64,000 bases of DNA from Tupaia tana. Its lineage: Eukaryota; Chordata; Mammalia; Scandentia; Tupaiidae. Numbering within the stretch: the first letter of the stretch is position 1; each line of letters starts with the position of its first letter. Of this stretch, positions 11,684 to 20,345 are shown one piece after another. Below the pieces are notes generated by a model. The model did no database searches. It was not told the origin of the DNA and saw only the letters and a list, made by a program, of their open reading frames with translations. The position numbers and the translations under genes are program-made. The DNA is taken from the NCBI GenBank assembly GCA_026018925.1, contig JAKSZU010000025.1, positions 27,946,696-28,010,695 of the forward strand. The letters run 5' to 3'.

Positions 11684-11866
11684 GGGGGCTAGCATGGTGG
11701 TCGGATTCCATATGACCAGCTCCGTGGTTTGAATCCTGGACCCAGCTTCTTGAAAAACATACTGGGCATGTGTGTGTGCGTGAGCAAGATCCCAAGAGAA
11801 GAACTGAGGAGACGGAAATGTGGTATGGCCGTCACCCTTGGGGGTGCTTTCTCACTTTCTGTTATG
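11684..11866 (+). mobile_element. tRNA-derived SINE, long form, 3'-truncated
   Basis: GGGGGCTAGCATGGTGGTCG head, B-box-like GGTTTGAATCC, then the body blocks GATCCCAAGAGAAGAACTGA, GTATGGCCGTCACC and CTTTCTCACTTTCTGT. The tail (CCCTATAGCAAAAACC-type) is missing. More diverged than the copy at 12209-12470. Confidence 0.85.
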
Positions 11867-12190
11867 CCAGTGAAAGGTTCTGCCATTTTGTATTACTCTC
11901 ATGTAACAACTCCGGTAAGTCTCTCCTTACTCTGTCTGGATTTAAATGTCATGGATTTTCAGGGACATAACACCTTCAGTTCACATGCGTGTACACACAC
12001 ATACACAAACATACATACCATATACAAACTTCCCAGAGTAAAAATGGCATCAGACCTTCTCAATGTAAAGTGAATAGAGCAAAATGAGCAGTGTTTCAGA
12101 AACTCTGAGGAAAAGTCATTTTCAACGTAGGCAAGTATAACTAGCTGATGAAATGTGCAGAAATAACAGGGATTGCTCATGGTACTTTCA
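11867..12190. other. No recognised feature
   Basis: Unique sequence with a short imperfect CACA/CATA tract near 11990-12020. Confidence 0.5.
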
Positions 12191-12208
12191 AAAGTTGGTA
12201 GAAAAATT

Positions 12209-12470
12209 GAGACCAGCAGTTGGTCTAATGGCTATGTCGCTGGACTCCCATGTAGTCAACCGTGGTTCGAGTCCCGGACCCGGTGGCTTAAACTCATGCC
12301 AGGTGCGTGTGTGCATGTGCCCAAGATCCTGAGAGGAGAATGGAAGAGAAGGGATTGCGGCATGGCCATCCCCCTGGGGGGTGATTTCTTACTTTCTGTC
12401 TCTCTGTCTCTCTCTGTCTTTCTGACGAGCACAAGCGCCCTATAGCAAAAACCTCTCGAAAAAAAAAAAA
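12209..12470 (+). mobile_element. tRNA-derived SINE, long form, complete
   Basis: Full-length: GACCAGCAGTTGG head, A-box region TGGCTATGTCGCTGG, B box GGTTCGAGTCC, then TGGCTTAAACTCATGCC, GATCCTGAGAGGAGAATGG, CTGGGGGGTGATTTC, CT-rich stretch, GCCCTATAGCAAAAACCTCT and poly(A). Target-site duplications AAAGTTGGTAGAAAAAT (12191-12207) and AAAGTTAGTAGAAAAAT (12471-12487) flank it. The internal boxes are those of a tRNA-type polymerase III promoter. Confidence 0.95.
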
Positions 12471-12487
12471 AAAGTTAGTAGAAAAAT

Positions 12488-12829
12488 CAAATTGTATTTG
12501 ACTCCAGAAGAGACCCTTCTAAAAAGGAAAATAAATTGGTGTGCTATTGAATGACTTTGAACACTGTGAAAGTTAGGTCTATGTAAATGTTTGGAAAAAT
12601 GATCAATTCAGGAATGGAAAAGTGTTGGCCAATGATGGAAAAATAATTATATGTAGGATACTATGTAGCACAGATCCAAGTAATAGCTCAGTCATTAAAA
12701 TAACAGCAAATACTGATTTTACAAATAATGACAGTATAAAAATTCAGTTGTGTGCAAAGCGTCCAAGAACAGTGATGTTGGGACCACATGAGAAATTTCA
12801 ATTGTGACACTCTTTCATTGAAGTACAAA
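12488..12829. other. No recognised feature
   Basis: AT-rich unique sequence. Confidence 0.5.
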
Positions 12830-12908
12830 CGATCGGCTCTTGCTTTAAAAATGTTGAATCAGAAACTCTAAAAATGGGCCCCAGCTGGTTCTGATTTGAA
12901 GACCACTG
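12830..12908 (+). mobile_element. MER5-type hAT-Charlie fragment
   Basis: GAATCAGAAACTCTAAAAAT, GGGCCCCAGC, GGTTCTGATTTGAAGACCAC and TGCTG follow the order of the right half of MER5-like elements ('gaatcagaatctctgggg..ggggccc..gattctgat..gagaaccactg'). Confidence 0.65.
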
Positions 12909-13157
12909 CTGTAATTCTACTGGAAGGATGTGAATGCAGTTCTTGGAGAAGTGCAGAGAAGCTCAGTGCTCCTCTTCCAGAATATAACAGTAATGAAAAA
13001 CAGAATAATCAAAAGAGTGATGTAAAAACAGTCTCCAGAAATACAGATGTAAATCCATGATGAATGGATACATTTACTAACAGTGTTTTCTTTTAGGAAA
13101 CAAGAATTAGGAGTGAAAAGTGAAATAGGGAACTGCTGTTTTTCTTTTTCTTTCTTT

Positions 13158-13526
13158 CTTTTTTTTTTTTTCTTTGAGAGGTTTTCGCTATAAAAGGTCA
13201 GGGACAGATTTTTTGATGGGATATGAGTCTGGAGGAAAGGAAAACATGAAACACACACACACACACCTAGCTATATTCTCTATTCCACTAGTAGAGGGTG
13301 CGTGCGCTCGCCAGACAGACAGAGACATAGAGACAGAAAGCGAGAAATCACCCCCCAGGGGGGATGGTCACGCCACAATCCCTTCTCCTCCACTCTCCTC
13401 TTGGGATCTTGGGCACGCACACACACGCGCCCAGCGTGAGTTTTAAGCCACCGGGTCCGGGACACGAACCGCGGTCGACTATGTGGGAGTCCAGCAACAT
13501 AGCCATTACGCTAACTGCTGGTTCCC
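13158..13526 (-). mobile_element. tRNA-derived SINE, long form, carrying a 108-bp foreign insert
   Basis: Minus-strand copy: poly(T), GAGAGGTTTTCGCTATA, then the insert (13190-13297), then GCGTGCGCTCGCCAGACAG, ACCCCCCAGGGGGGATGG, CCGGGTCCGGGACACGAACC, CGGTCGACTATGTGGGAGTC. Target-site duplications TCTTTTTCTTTCTTT lie at 13143-13157 and 13527-13541. CpGs are well kept, so the copy is young. Without the insert it would be a standard element of about 260 bp. Confidence 0.95.
13190..13297 (+). repeat. Inserted copy of the 108-bp duplication
   Basis: Identical to 11481-11588 in the same orientation. It replaces almost nothing of the SINE: left flank GCTATA and right flank GGGTGCGTGCGC are the two sides of the normal SINE string CTATAGGGCGCGTGC. 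Shared ATA at the left edge and AGG at the right edge are junction microhomologies. Confidence 0.95.
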
Positions 13527-13541
13527 TCTTTTTCTTTCTTT

Positions 13542-14710
13542 AATACTAAACTTTTTTGTTTAGTACTATTGAACATTCCAAGATATGCAGATGTAAGTTA
13601 ATAAAAACAAAACTATTAATTGGAAAAAGAGCAGACCGTATATATTTGCGTAAATGAGCAGCATTCTCTTGCGTAACACGCAGATATACTTACATCCGTA
13701 ACTAACTTCACATATCGGATCATCCGCCTAGCCCCAGAGTCGTTTGAGTTCGCTACTACTGTACATATTTCCTGGAAACGGGATGTTATAGCTAAAGATG
13801 AGGTGCTCAGGTAGGAAGTGCTTTGTTAAAGTATTGAAGACCTTACCAAGGAAGTCGACAGAGACAGGAAAGAAGCAGTGTGCCTGCTGCTTAGGTAACT
13901 GCTAAAGGTAATGGACAAGTGTTATGAAGGAAGAGAAGAAATTGGAGTTCAATATACCCCTGGAAACTGGGTCTTGTAAAATGAAGGAAGAGAGTTATTT
14001 ACTGGAAGATTAAAAGCAGATAAAGATAATGAGAGACGCTCTAGATTCAGGTGTCGTAAAAGCGAGTAGACATTTAGATCTGTAGTGTGGAAAAAAATAC
14101 AAAAGTAGGACTACTGTTCTGCCTACGGCCCATACTACAGAAAACTATGGCCTTGATCAATCCAGAAAAAAAAGAGGAAGAGCTTCCTGAGGCTCTTGGC
14201 AGTATTGGCATGGCGGGTTCTTTATTTTCCTAGTCAGGCAGTGACGGTTCGATAAATATTGTTGTTGACGATCCATTGCTTTTCGAGTGCCAGGGCTGTG
14301 TTGTGTCTGATAATACAAAGTGAACATGCAAGAGTGATCTATATTTTCATGATTGCTTGATGGATAACTAAACAGGATGTCTAGCTACATATGCAAATGA
14401 ATTGATGGACTGGCCTCCCTTTTCAAATGACCTCTGTTTTGTATTCATCTCCCACCTGTACTCTTGATTTACCCGAGGATTTAACTGTGTACAGTATTGG
14501 GCTTACATGAAGTGGGGTGAATTTTAATGAAAATCATTTATCATCTCCAGGACTTAGCCAACATATGTACAAGTCAAACCTCTTATTCTCTTGCAAAATT
14601 CTTATGTTGCAATGGGGTTATATCAACTTAAACAAGGACTTTTAGCTCGACATTAAGAAAATGTCAGTGGCAAAATATAATTTGGTTGATAATGATGACC
14701 AATCTTAAAA
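13542..14710. other. No recognised feature
   Basis: Unique AT-rich sequence; no exon or known repeat identified. Confidence 0.5.
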
Positions 14711-14725
14711 ACAATGACTATTTCT

Positions 14726-14966
14726 TTCTTTTCTTCAGAGAGATTTTTGTTATAGGGTGTATGTGCTTGCCAGAGAGACAGAGAGAGATAGAAAGTGAGA
14801 AATCATCCCCAGGAGGTACGGCCATGCCGCAATTCCTTCTCCTCCATTCTCCTCTTGGAGTTCTGGGAATGCACACACATGCACCTGGCATGAGTTTTAA
14901 ACCACCGGGTCCAGGACTTGAAGGTGGGAGTCCAGTGATATAACCATTACACCATCTGCTGTCCCC
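14726..14966 (-). mobile_element. tRNA-derived SINE, long form
   Basis: TTTTTGTTATAGGGTGTATG, AGAAATCATCCCCAGGAGG, CAATTCCTTCTCCTCCATTC, CCGGGTCCAGGACTTGAAG, GTGGGAGTCCAG and CATTACACCATCTGCTG in order on +, i.e. a minus copy. A short deletion has removed part of the B-box area. Flanked by ATGACTATTTCT on both sides (about 14714-14725 and 14973-14984). Confidence 0.9.
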
Positions 14967-15047
14967 AAAATGATGACTATTTCTAAGCATTTTTAAGAAA
15001 AATAGTAATAATAGCAATAACAAAATCATTTATTAAGCCCTACTGAG

Positions 15048-15309
15048 CACCAAGGCTTTGTTTTAATTGCCAGAGGATGTGTGTGCTCACCAGAGAGGGA
15101 CAGAAAGTGAGAGAGAGGGAGGAAGAAAGTACCCTTCAATGGGGCGTGGCCATGCTGCAATCTTCTGTCCTCCATTTCTGTCTTATTGGGATTTGGGCAC
15201 ACACACATCTGGGTCTTGTTTGCGTGCCTTCTGAGCCACCAGGGCTAGGATTTTAACCCAGTGGACAATGTGGTCTGGCTCATCTTAATCACGAGGCCAT
15301 GGGGCTAGT
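15048..15309 (-). mobile_element. tRNA-derived SINE, long form, older diverged copy
   Basis: GTGTGTGCTCACCAGAGAGG, GGCGTGGCCATGCTGCAATC, GGGATTTGGGCACACACAC, GAGCCACCAGGGCTAGGATT and a GAGGCCATGGGGCTAG end. Target-site duplications CCTACTGAG (15039-15047) and CCTACTAAG (15310-15318). Substitutions are heavier than in the 31655 or 40393 copies. Confidence 0.85.
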
Positions 15310-15318
15310 CCTACTAAG

Positions 15319-15770
15319 TTCTTCGGAGTTTTTATACACTTGATTTAATTTTTTGCTAAAACTCATCTGGTTTCTCTACTTTAGGAACATGAAAATTAAA
15401 ATTAGAGGACTACATAAGCATGGCTCTCTGAAAATGTAGGCAGATAGCTGGCATGTACAGAAGCATGAAATGCTAACAGCTTTTTTCCCTGAAAGTTATT
15501 GTTTTTATCCTTTGATCTCATGCTTAGCTGTCTTTAAAGGTTATATTTGGGTTGCAATTCCCTAATCTATCACAAAAGAATTAAACAAATATGACATTAT
15601 CCAGATAAAAATTTCAAAGCCAGTTTTTCAATAATATGCCATGCTGACTCTAAAATTAGAGTCACCATTTGCTGTCAAAGCATAGAGACAAGACTAGCAG
15701 CTCAGGGAAACCTAGTAATGTATTATACAGTACAGAACTGAGTGTCGGAGGACTTACAAAGTAATGAACG
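15319..15770. other. No recognised feature
   Basis: Unique AT-rich sequence. Confidence 0.5.
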
Positions 15771-15789
15771 GTGTAATAGCTGCTGAGAA

Positions 15790-15995
15790 GTAGCCCATGT
15801 GTTGTGTGTAGTATTTCACAAAATAATGATTTAATCTTCATCATAACTCTAACCATCTACTATTTAGGGTATGCTATTATGCACATAGACTTAAAAATCA
15901 TAATGACTCAACATCATTGAACTTCTACTCTTGTTCGAGCAGTATTACTGGACCAGTAAAATTTAGGGAGGTCAATTGTCTTGTCATGCAGTTGC
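15790..15995 (+). mobile_element. Probable MIR
   Basis: TATTTCACAAAATAATGATT, TTAATCTTCATCATAACTCT, TACTATTTAGGGTATGCTAT and later GGGAGGTCAATTGTCTTGTC echo the MIR order 'ctcatttaatcctcacaacaaccctat..gtactatt..gaggttaagtaacttgcc'. Diverged and interrupted, so tentative. Confidence 0.45.
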
Positions 15996-16555
15996 TCAGG
16001 GGCTCACGAATGTAGACTTTCTATCTTCAAAAGATGACATCCACTGTCCCTTGTGGGATCACCTCCGTTATAGCCAGAGAAGAACCTTGAAGGAGAGTTG
16101 TGTGCGAGGTGTATATGGACAAACAGGGAAATAGCACCCTTCTCTTGGGTGTACATTCCTGAGGTTGTACTAAACTATCAGCAATGTAGGAAAGACAGCC
16201 ATGGGGCATAGCCACTTCTGAGCAACATCTTCCTTTATGGAAAGGGAGCATGCCTTCTTAGAGCTAGCTATCTATTTCTGACACACACGAGCACAAGCGA
16301 TTCTATTGTTCATATAAGGAAACCAAGCATCTAAGACATTAACTTGTCTTCAAATTTAGCAGAAATAGAGTTTTCTGTCTTAGTAGTGCTAACCTAATCC
16401 TGAAATTGAACTTCACTTGGCCACCTTAGGTTGCATACATTTTTTTTTAATAAAAGAAAATAAAATTAAAACAACAACAAAATAGACACCAGGATACTTT
16501 TTTATTGGCTTGGCTTCAGTCATTGTCATGTTCTCAAAAGCAGGAAATGGAACTA
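15996..16555. other. No recognised feature
   Basis: Unique sequence; short A-rich tract at 16441-16490. Confidence 0.5.
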
Positions 16556-16559
16556 TGCT

Positions 16560-16690
16560 TGAACTAAATCATTCAACAAATGCCCATAAGTAGGTATGAG
16601 GCACCTATCAGATGTCAGCCGTGTACCATGTGTTGGGAGTATAGCAGCGTCTATGCTTCAGCTACTTCCGCTATGATGAGCAAGATTAGG
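16560..16690 (+). mobile_element. Probable L2/MIR-type fragment
   Basis: ATTCAACAAATGCCCATAAG, GAGGCACCTATCAGATGTCA and TTGGGAGTATAGCAGCG follow the pattern 'attcaacaaatatttattgag..cacctactatgtgcca..gggatacagcag'. Confidence 0.5.
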
Positions 16691-17185
16691 GTACAATCCA
16701 ATCATCAAGTTAATTATAGATTATTATTTGAAGAAAGGGGAGTAGATGTTTTGTCAGGAAAAGGAAAAACAATGATCATTTCAGGGAGGCGGGCCTTGAG
16801 AGGACAATAACTCATTAAGTAGTTGAACACACTGCGGTTGTGCCTCTCATTTCTAGAGAAAGGTGGTACTTTTCTTTAGTTTCCTCAGCAAACCCTTCAG
16901 CCCCTTAAATCTACTCATTTATATGCATGGCTAAGGATAAAAAGGTTAAAAAGCAAAAGCAAAAGAAATCTGCAATTCTTATGACTACGATTCCTTCCCA
17001 AAATACATTCTAACTGACCGACCAACCAACCTATGAATGAATCAATAGTGGAAAATCAGTATGATTCCGCTGGAAAGTTTGCTAGACAAAAATAAATATT
17101 TCACAGTTAGAAACATGATAGGAAAAAAGGAGGTATTAATCTCTAATTTCAGCAACAGAAACACAAAATAAGACCTTCATGAAAT
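16691..17185. other. No recognised feature
   Basis: AT-rich unique sequence. Confidence 0.5.
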
Positions 17186-17189
17186 ACTG

Positions 17190-17460
17190 TTTGGTACCTT
17201 TGGATAAATGGGCAAAATTTAAGGAGCGTAACTGGACCAAAGTTGGCAGATTGCCAGGAGTAACTCCCGCATGGTCCTGACAGAAACATAAGGTCACACA
17301 TCTACTTTGGAGAACAATCCAGAATTTCTTGTGAAACCGGTCATATACATGCCTTAGACCTGGCTCTTCCAGTCACGTACACAGTTTAGAGTTAGCCCTA
17401 GAGGAAGCCGTGTATTCGGCTCAAGGACGCCTGTCAAGGACGACAGCGGACTGTTGTATA
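17190..17460 (+). mobile_element. Probable old L1 (ORF2 3' end) fragment
   Basis: CTACTTTGGAGAACAATCCA, TTCTTGTGAAACCGGTCATA and CATGCCTTAGACCTGGCTCT resemble the L1 stretch 'ccactttggaaaacaatttggcagtttctt..aaactaaacatac..ccatatgacccagc'. Frames are broken throughout, so it is a relic without coding capacity. Confidence 0.5.
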
Positions 17461-18330
17461 CATACATGACTTCTGTGGGGCGGTGGATTCAGGGTCTTCT
17501 TTTCTGCCTGTGTGCCTTGCCATCTGTTGATGTGACATATTCTGTACTAAACTATCAAGTATTGAATTATTTAAAACATTAAAAAGTCATGACATACGAG
17601 GAGCATAAATAATATTCTGAAGAGATGCAGGACAGAATATCATTACAATATTATGTAAGGATTCTGAATGCAGGGAAATTCTTGCCTGTGTGGTAGCATT
17701 TTTAATCGTCCCTGAAGGGTGTATTATTCATTATTTATACCGTGGTTTATTTTTCAAAGGACTTAAAATTGCTTGTAAAATTTTCTATGAAACGAAATTT
17801 TAAAATAACATGGTGCAAAAAACAGGTGTGTGTTTTATTTTTTAAATGAGTTTTTGAAAAAAAAAGAAAGAAAAGTTAACACTAGCAAAGTCAATTTATA
17901 GTATTCGATTTTTATTTAGGTAGCAGGCTGCCAGTTTCCCTCTAACCAAACAAAGGCAATACTACTATCAGTTATGATAGCATCAGTAGTAAGTCTAAGA
18001 GGGGGAAGCCAGACATCTTCTCTTTGTTGGTCATTGGTTGTGTTTTGTTGTTCCCGGCACTATTTTCTTAAAAGGAGAAACTATCAGAAGTGACGGTAAA
18101 GGTCATCATGTCCAAAAGAACAGAGTGAGGTTGCCAAGGTAAAAATAAACAAGTAACTAAGTGGTGGATGTGAAAGAAGGATTTCATCTAACTTCACCAC
18201 AGACGCTGTGGATACCTGTTATGTGCTGATCCAGGCCCACAGAAGGTGTAACACGAAACATCAGCCTTGCTGCACGGCGTGGACTGGCAGGGGTCATGAT
18301 GTGGCAGTGCGGGTTCCCTGTCTGCAAGAC
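17461..18330. other. No recognised feature
   Basis: Unique sequence, no identifiable repeat or exon. Confidence 0.5.
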
Positions 18331-18596
18331 TGCACCGTCCTGGCGGGGGATGTTGGTAACCGGGAAGGCACGCGTGTGCGGGGCAGGACACTGCCTGAGA
18401 GGCAGTGGTGCCCTCGGTGCAGCACCGTCCTGGCGGGGGATGTTGGTAACAGGGAAGGCACGCGTGTGCAGGGCAGGACACTGACTGAGAGGCAGTGGTG
18501 CCCTCGGCGCAGCACCGTCCTGGTGGGGGATGTTGGTAACGGGGAAGGCACGCGTGTGCGGGGCAGGACACTGTGGCAGTGGTGCCCTCCATGTTC
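18331..18596. repeat. 90-bp tandem repeat, three copies
   Basis: Copies start at 18331, 18421 and 18511. Each carries GCACCGTCCTGG, GGGGATGTTGGTAAC, GGGAAGGCACGCGTGTGC, GGGGCAGGACACTG (AGGGCAGGACACTG in copy 2) and GGCAGTGGTGCCCTC. The third copy lacks a short CTGAGAGG-type stretch. The unit is GC-rich with CpGs, in AT-rich surroundings. Since 90 is 30 codons, frames stay open on both strands (e.g. + 18208-18666, - 18194-18601). The two strands give equally long repetitive peptides, which argues for repeat artefact. Confidence 0.95.
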
Positions 18597-18872
18597 AGCA
18601 CCCAGAAGCATCAGCACCTCCACAAAACTTGTAATGAATCAGCATCACCCCACGTTTTGGACCTGAAAACTGCATGAATGAGGTGTAGATATCTGTGTTC
18701 TGACAAGTGTTCCGGGTGGTTCTGACCAGGCTGGTGCCTGAAGTCTGGCTTGTAGACGACACGTAGAAAAGGGCCTCTGCTGGAGTTGTCGGTCCTGCAT
18801 CTCCTGCACGTTCCCATGCTCCTCTCTCAGGGACCAGGGTAGTTTCTGCTGTCACTCAGAAGTGGGGCTATG

Positions 18873-19226
18873 CGACAGCTGACAGCTGGTGTGGTGGTTA
18901 AGGCGCTGGACTCCCACCTGGCCAACCACAGTTCAAGGTCTGGACCTGGCAGCTTGCTTTCTAACTTTCCCTCTCTCGTCAAATTAAATAATAATAAATA
19001 AAATTTAATAAATAATTTTTTAATTAAAAGAAAAAAAGACAGTCAGCAGGCAGCGTGGTGGTTAAGAGCACTGGATTCCCATGGCCGACGTGGTTCGAGT
19101 CCCAGACCTTGTGGCTTACTTTCTCACTTTCTCTCTCTCACTCTGTCCCTCTCTGGTCAAATTAAATTAATTAAATTAATATAGTTAAAAGAAAAATAAT
19201 AATTCTTAAAAAAAAAGAAGAAGAAA
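18873..19226 (+). mobile_element. Dimeric short-form tRNA SINE
   Basis: Two short SINEs head to tail. The first (about 18881-19037) has TGTGGTGGTTAAGGCGCTGG, CACAGTTCAAGGTCTGG and CTCTCGTCAAATTAAATAAT. The second (about 19041-19222) has GCGTGGTGGTTAAGAGCACT, GTGGTTCGAGTCCCAGACC and CTCTGGTCAAATTAAATTAA. One target-site duplication encloses both: AGAAGTGGGGCTATG (18858-18872) and AGAAGTGGGATTATG (19227-19241), two mismatches. Confidence 0.85.
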
Positions 19227-19241
19227 AGAAGTGGGATTATG

Positions 19242-19885
19242 TGTCAAAGCAGATATCCCCAGCCACCAGGGCACTCCAGTCTGGAAAGAAAATTCTCAAG
19301 CAGATTTCTTGAACTCAGTGATTTTGACATGTTGGTACCGGATAATTCAGTTTCAGGATATTTTTGTAGCCCTCTCTATCACTGGATACCAGGACCACTA
19401 TTCCCCAAGTAAGACCAGAAATAGCTCCAAACCCTGGCAGACACTTGTTGGGGAGAAATTGTCCCCCACTGAGAACCGTACTGCAGCATCTTCAGACTGT
19501 GATGTGTGACTAAAACAGAGGGCGTCCCGTCCCTGGGTTGTTCTCACTCACGTCTTGGGTGGTAGCTGTAGTCCCTCAAGGGTGAGTTTAGATGTGGACC
19601 TCTTCTAAAGGACTAGAGTATGCCAGCACATGCTGTGATACAGACCATCATGGTAATGATGATCACAGTACAGGGAGAAAATGTAATTACAGCTCTTAAC
19701 TGGAAAACCTACAAATGAGCCTCTTCCAGAGTTAATCCAGAAACTTAAGATGTGAATTCCAGAATGGTTTCAAGATAAAAAAGAGACCCCCCTGTTAAAG
19801 GCATCAAAATATTGAGAAGCCATTTTTAGAAAGGTTTGGATAATGGCTGTCTTTAAATCTGTATATAATGATCTTAAGAGTTTAT
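19242..19885. other. No recognised feature
   Basis: Unique sequence. The 92-codon frame at 19231-19509 has no recognisable domain. Confidence 0.5.
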
Positions 19886-19887
19886 TA

Positions 19888-20040
19888 AACATTCATGTTC
19901 CTGGGCCTTACTCCCAGTTATTTTGACTTGGTCGGCCCAGCTGGAGCCCAGGAAGCAGTAATAAGAATCCCGGACCCAGGGTGGTTGGGAGGCGGGTTTG
20001 AGTGAGATCTACACGTTAAGAATGATTGCTCTTTGAAATG
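19888..20040 (+). mobile_element. Possible MER5-type hAT fragment
   Basis: TTCCTGGGCCTTACTCCCAG, AATAAGAATCCCGGACCCAG, GGTGGTTGGGAGGCGGG and AAGAATGATTGCTCTTTG are placed like the MER5-type blocks 'gggtcccaccccagac..aatcagaatctc..ggtggggccc..gagaaccactg', but diverged. Confidence 0.45.
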
Positions 20041-20208
20041 AATAGTAGGCACACTGCATCGGGAAAGCTGAGTTTCCTCACTGATTAAGGAACACTTCTC
20101 TTACAAATGCAGCCTCTATTTATTTTAAAGGAAGAATTATTTACTTAATTTTATTTATTATTATAGTTACTTTTTCCTATGCTATGGGCCATGTGTATAC
20201 ACATACAA

Positions 20209-20345
20209 GGGAACTTCAAAGAGTTCATGGAAAAAATGGAGTTAAACCACAAACTTATTTTGGTGCAAAACAGTTTGAAATCCATGCATAGTTTGTCATA
20301 ATATGCATTTTTTAAAACTTTTTTAAGACCTTGTGTATATGCAGA
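20209..20345 (+). mobile_element. Short inverted-repeat DNA transposon (MITE)
   Basis: GGGAACTTCAAAGAGTTCAT, then TTATTTTGGTGCAAAACAGT, GAAATCCATGCATAGTTTGT, CATAATATGCATTTTT and a decayed right end. The left terminus is the inverted complement of the right terminus seen in the related copy at 28031-28156 (CATGGGCTGTTTGAAGTCCC). No transposase frame. Confidence 0.7.

Noticed and set aside
12209..12290. Functional tRNA genes at the A/B boxes
   Set aside because: A and B boxes belong to SINE heads; downstream sequence continues into the SINE body, no cloverleaf with acceptor stem is formed, and many near-identical copies exist.
18194..18666. Cys- and Pro-rich or Gly- and Arg-rich repeat proteins
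   Set aside because: The 90-bp tandem repeat keeps frames open on both strands; no start context, homologue or splice structure.
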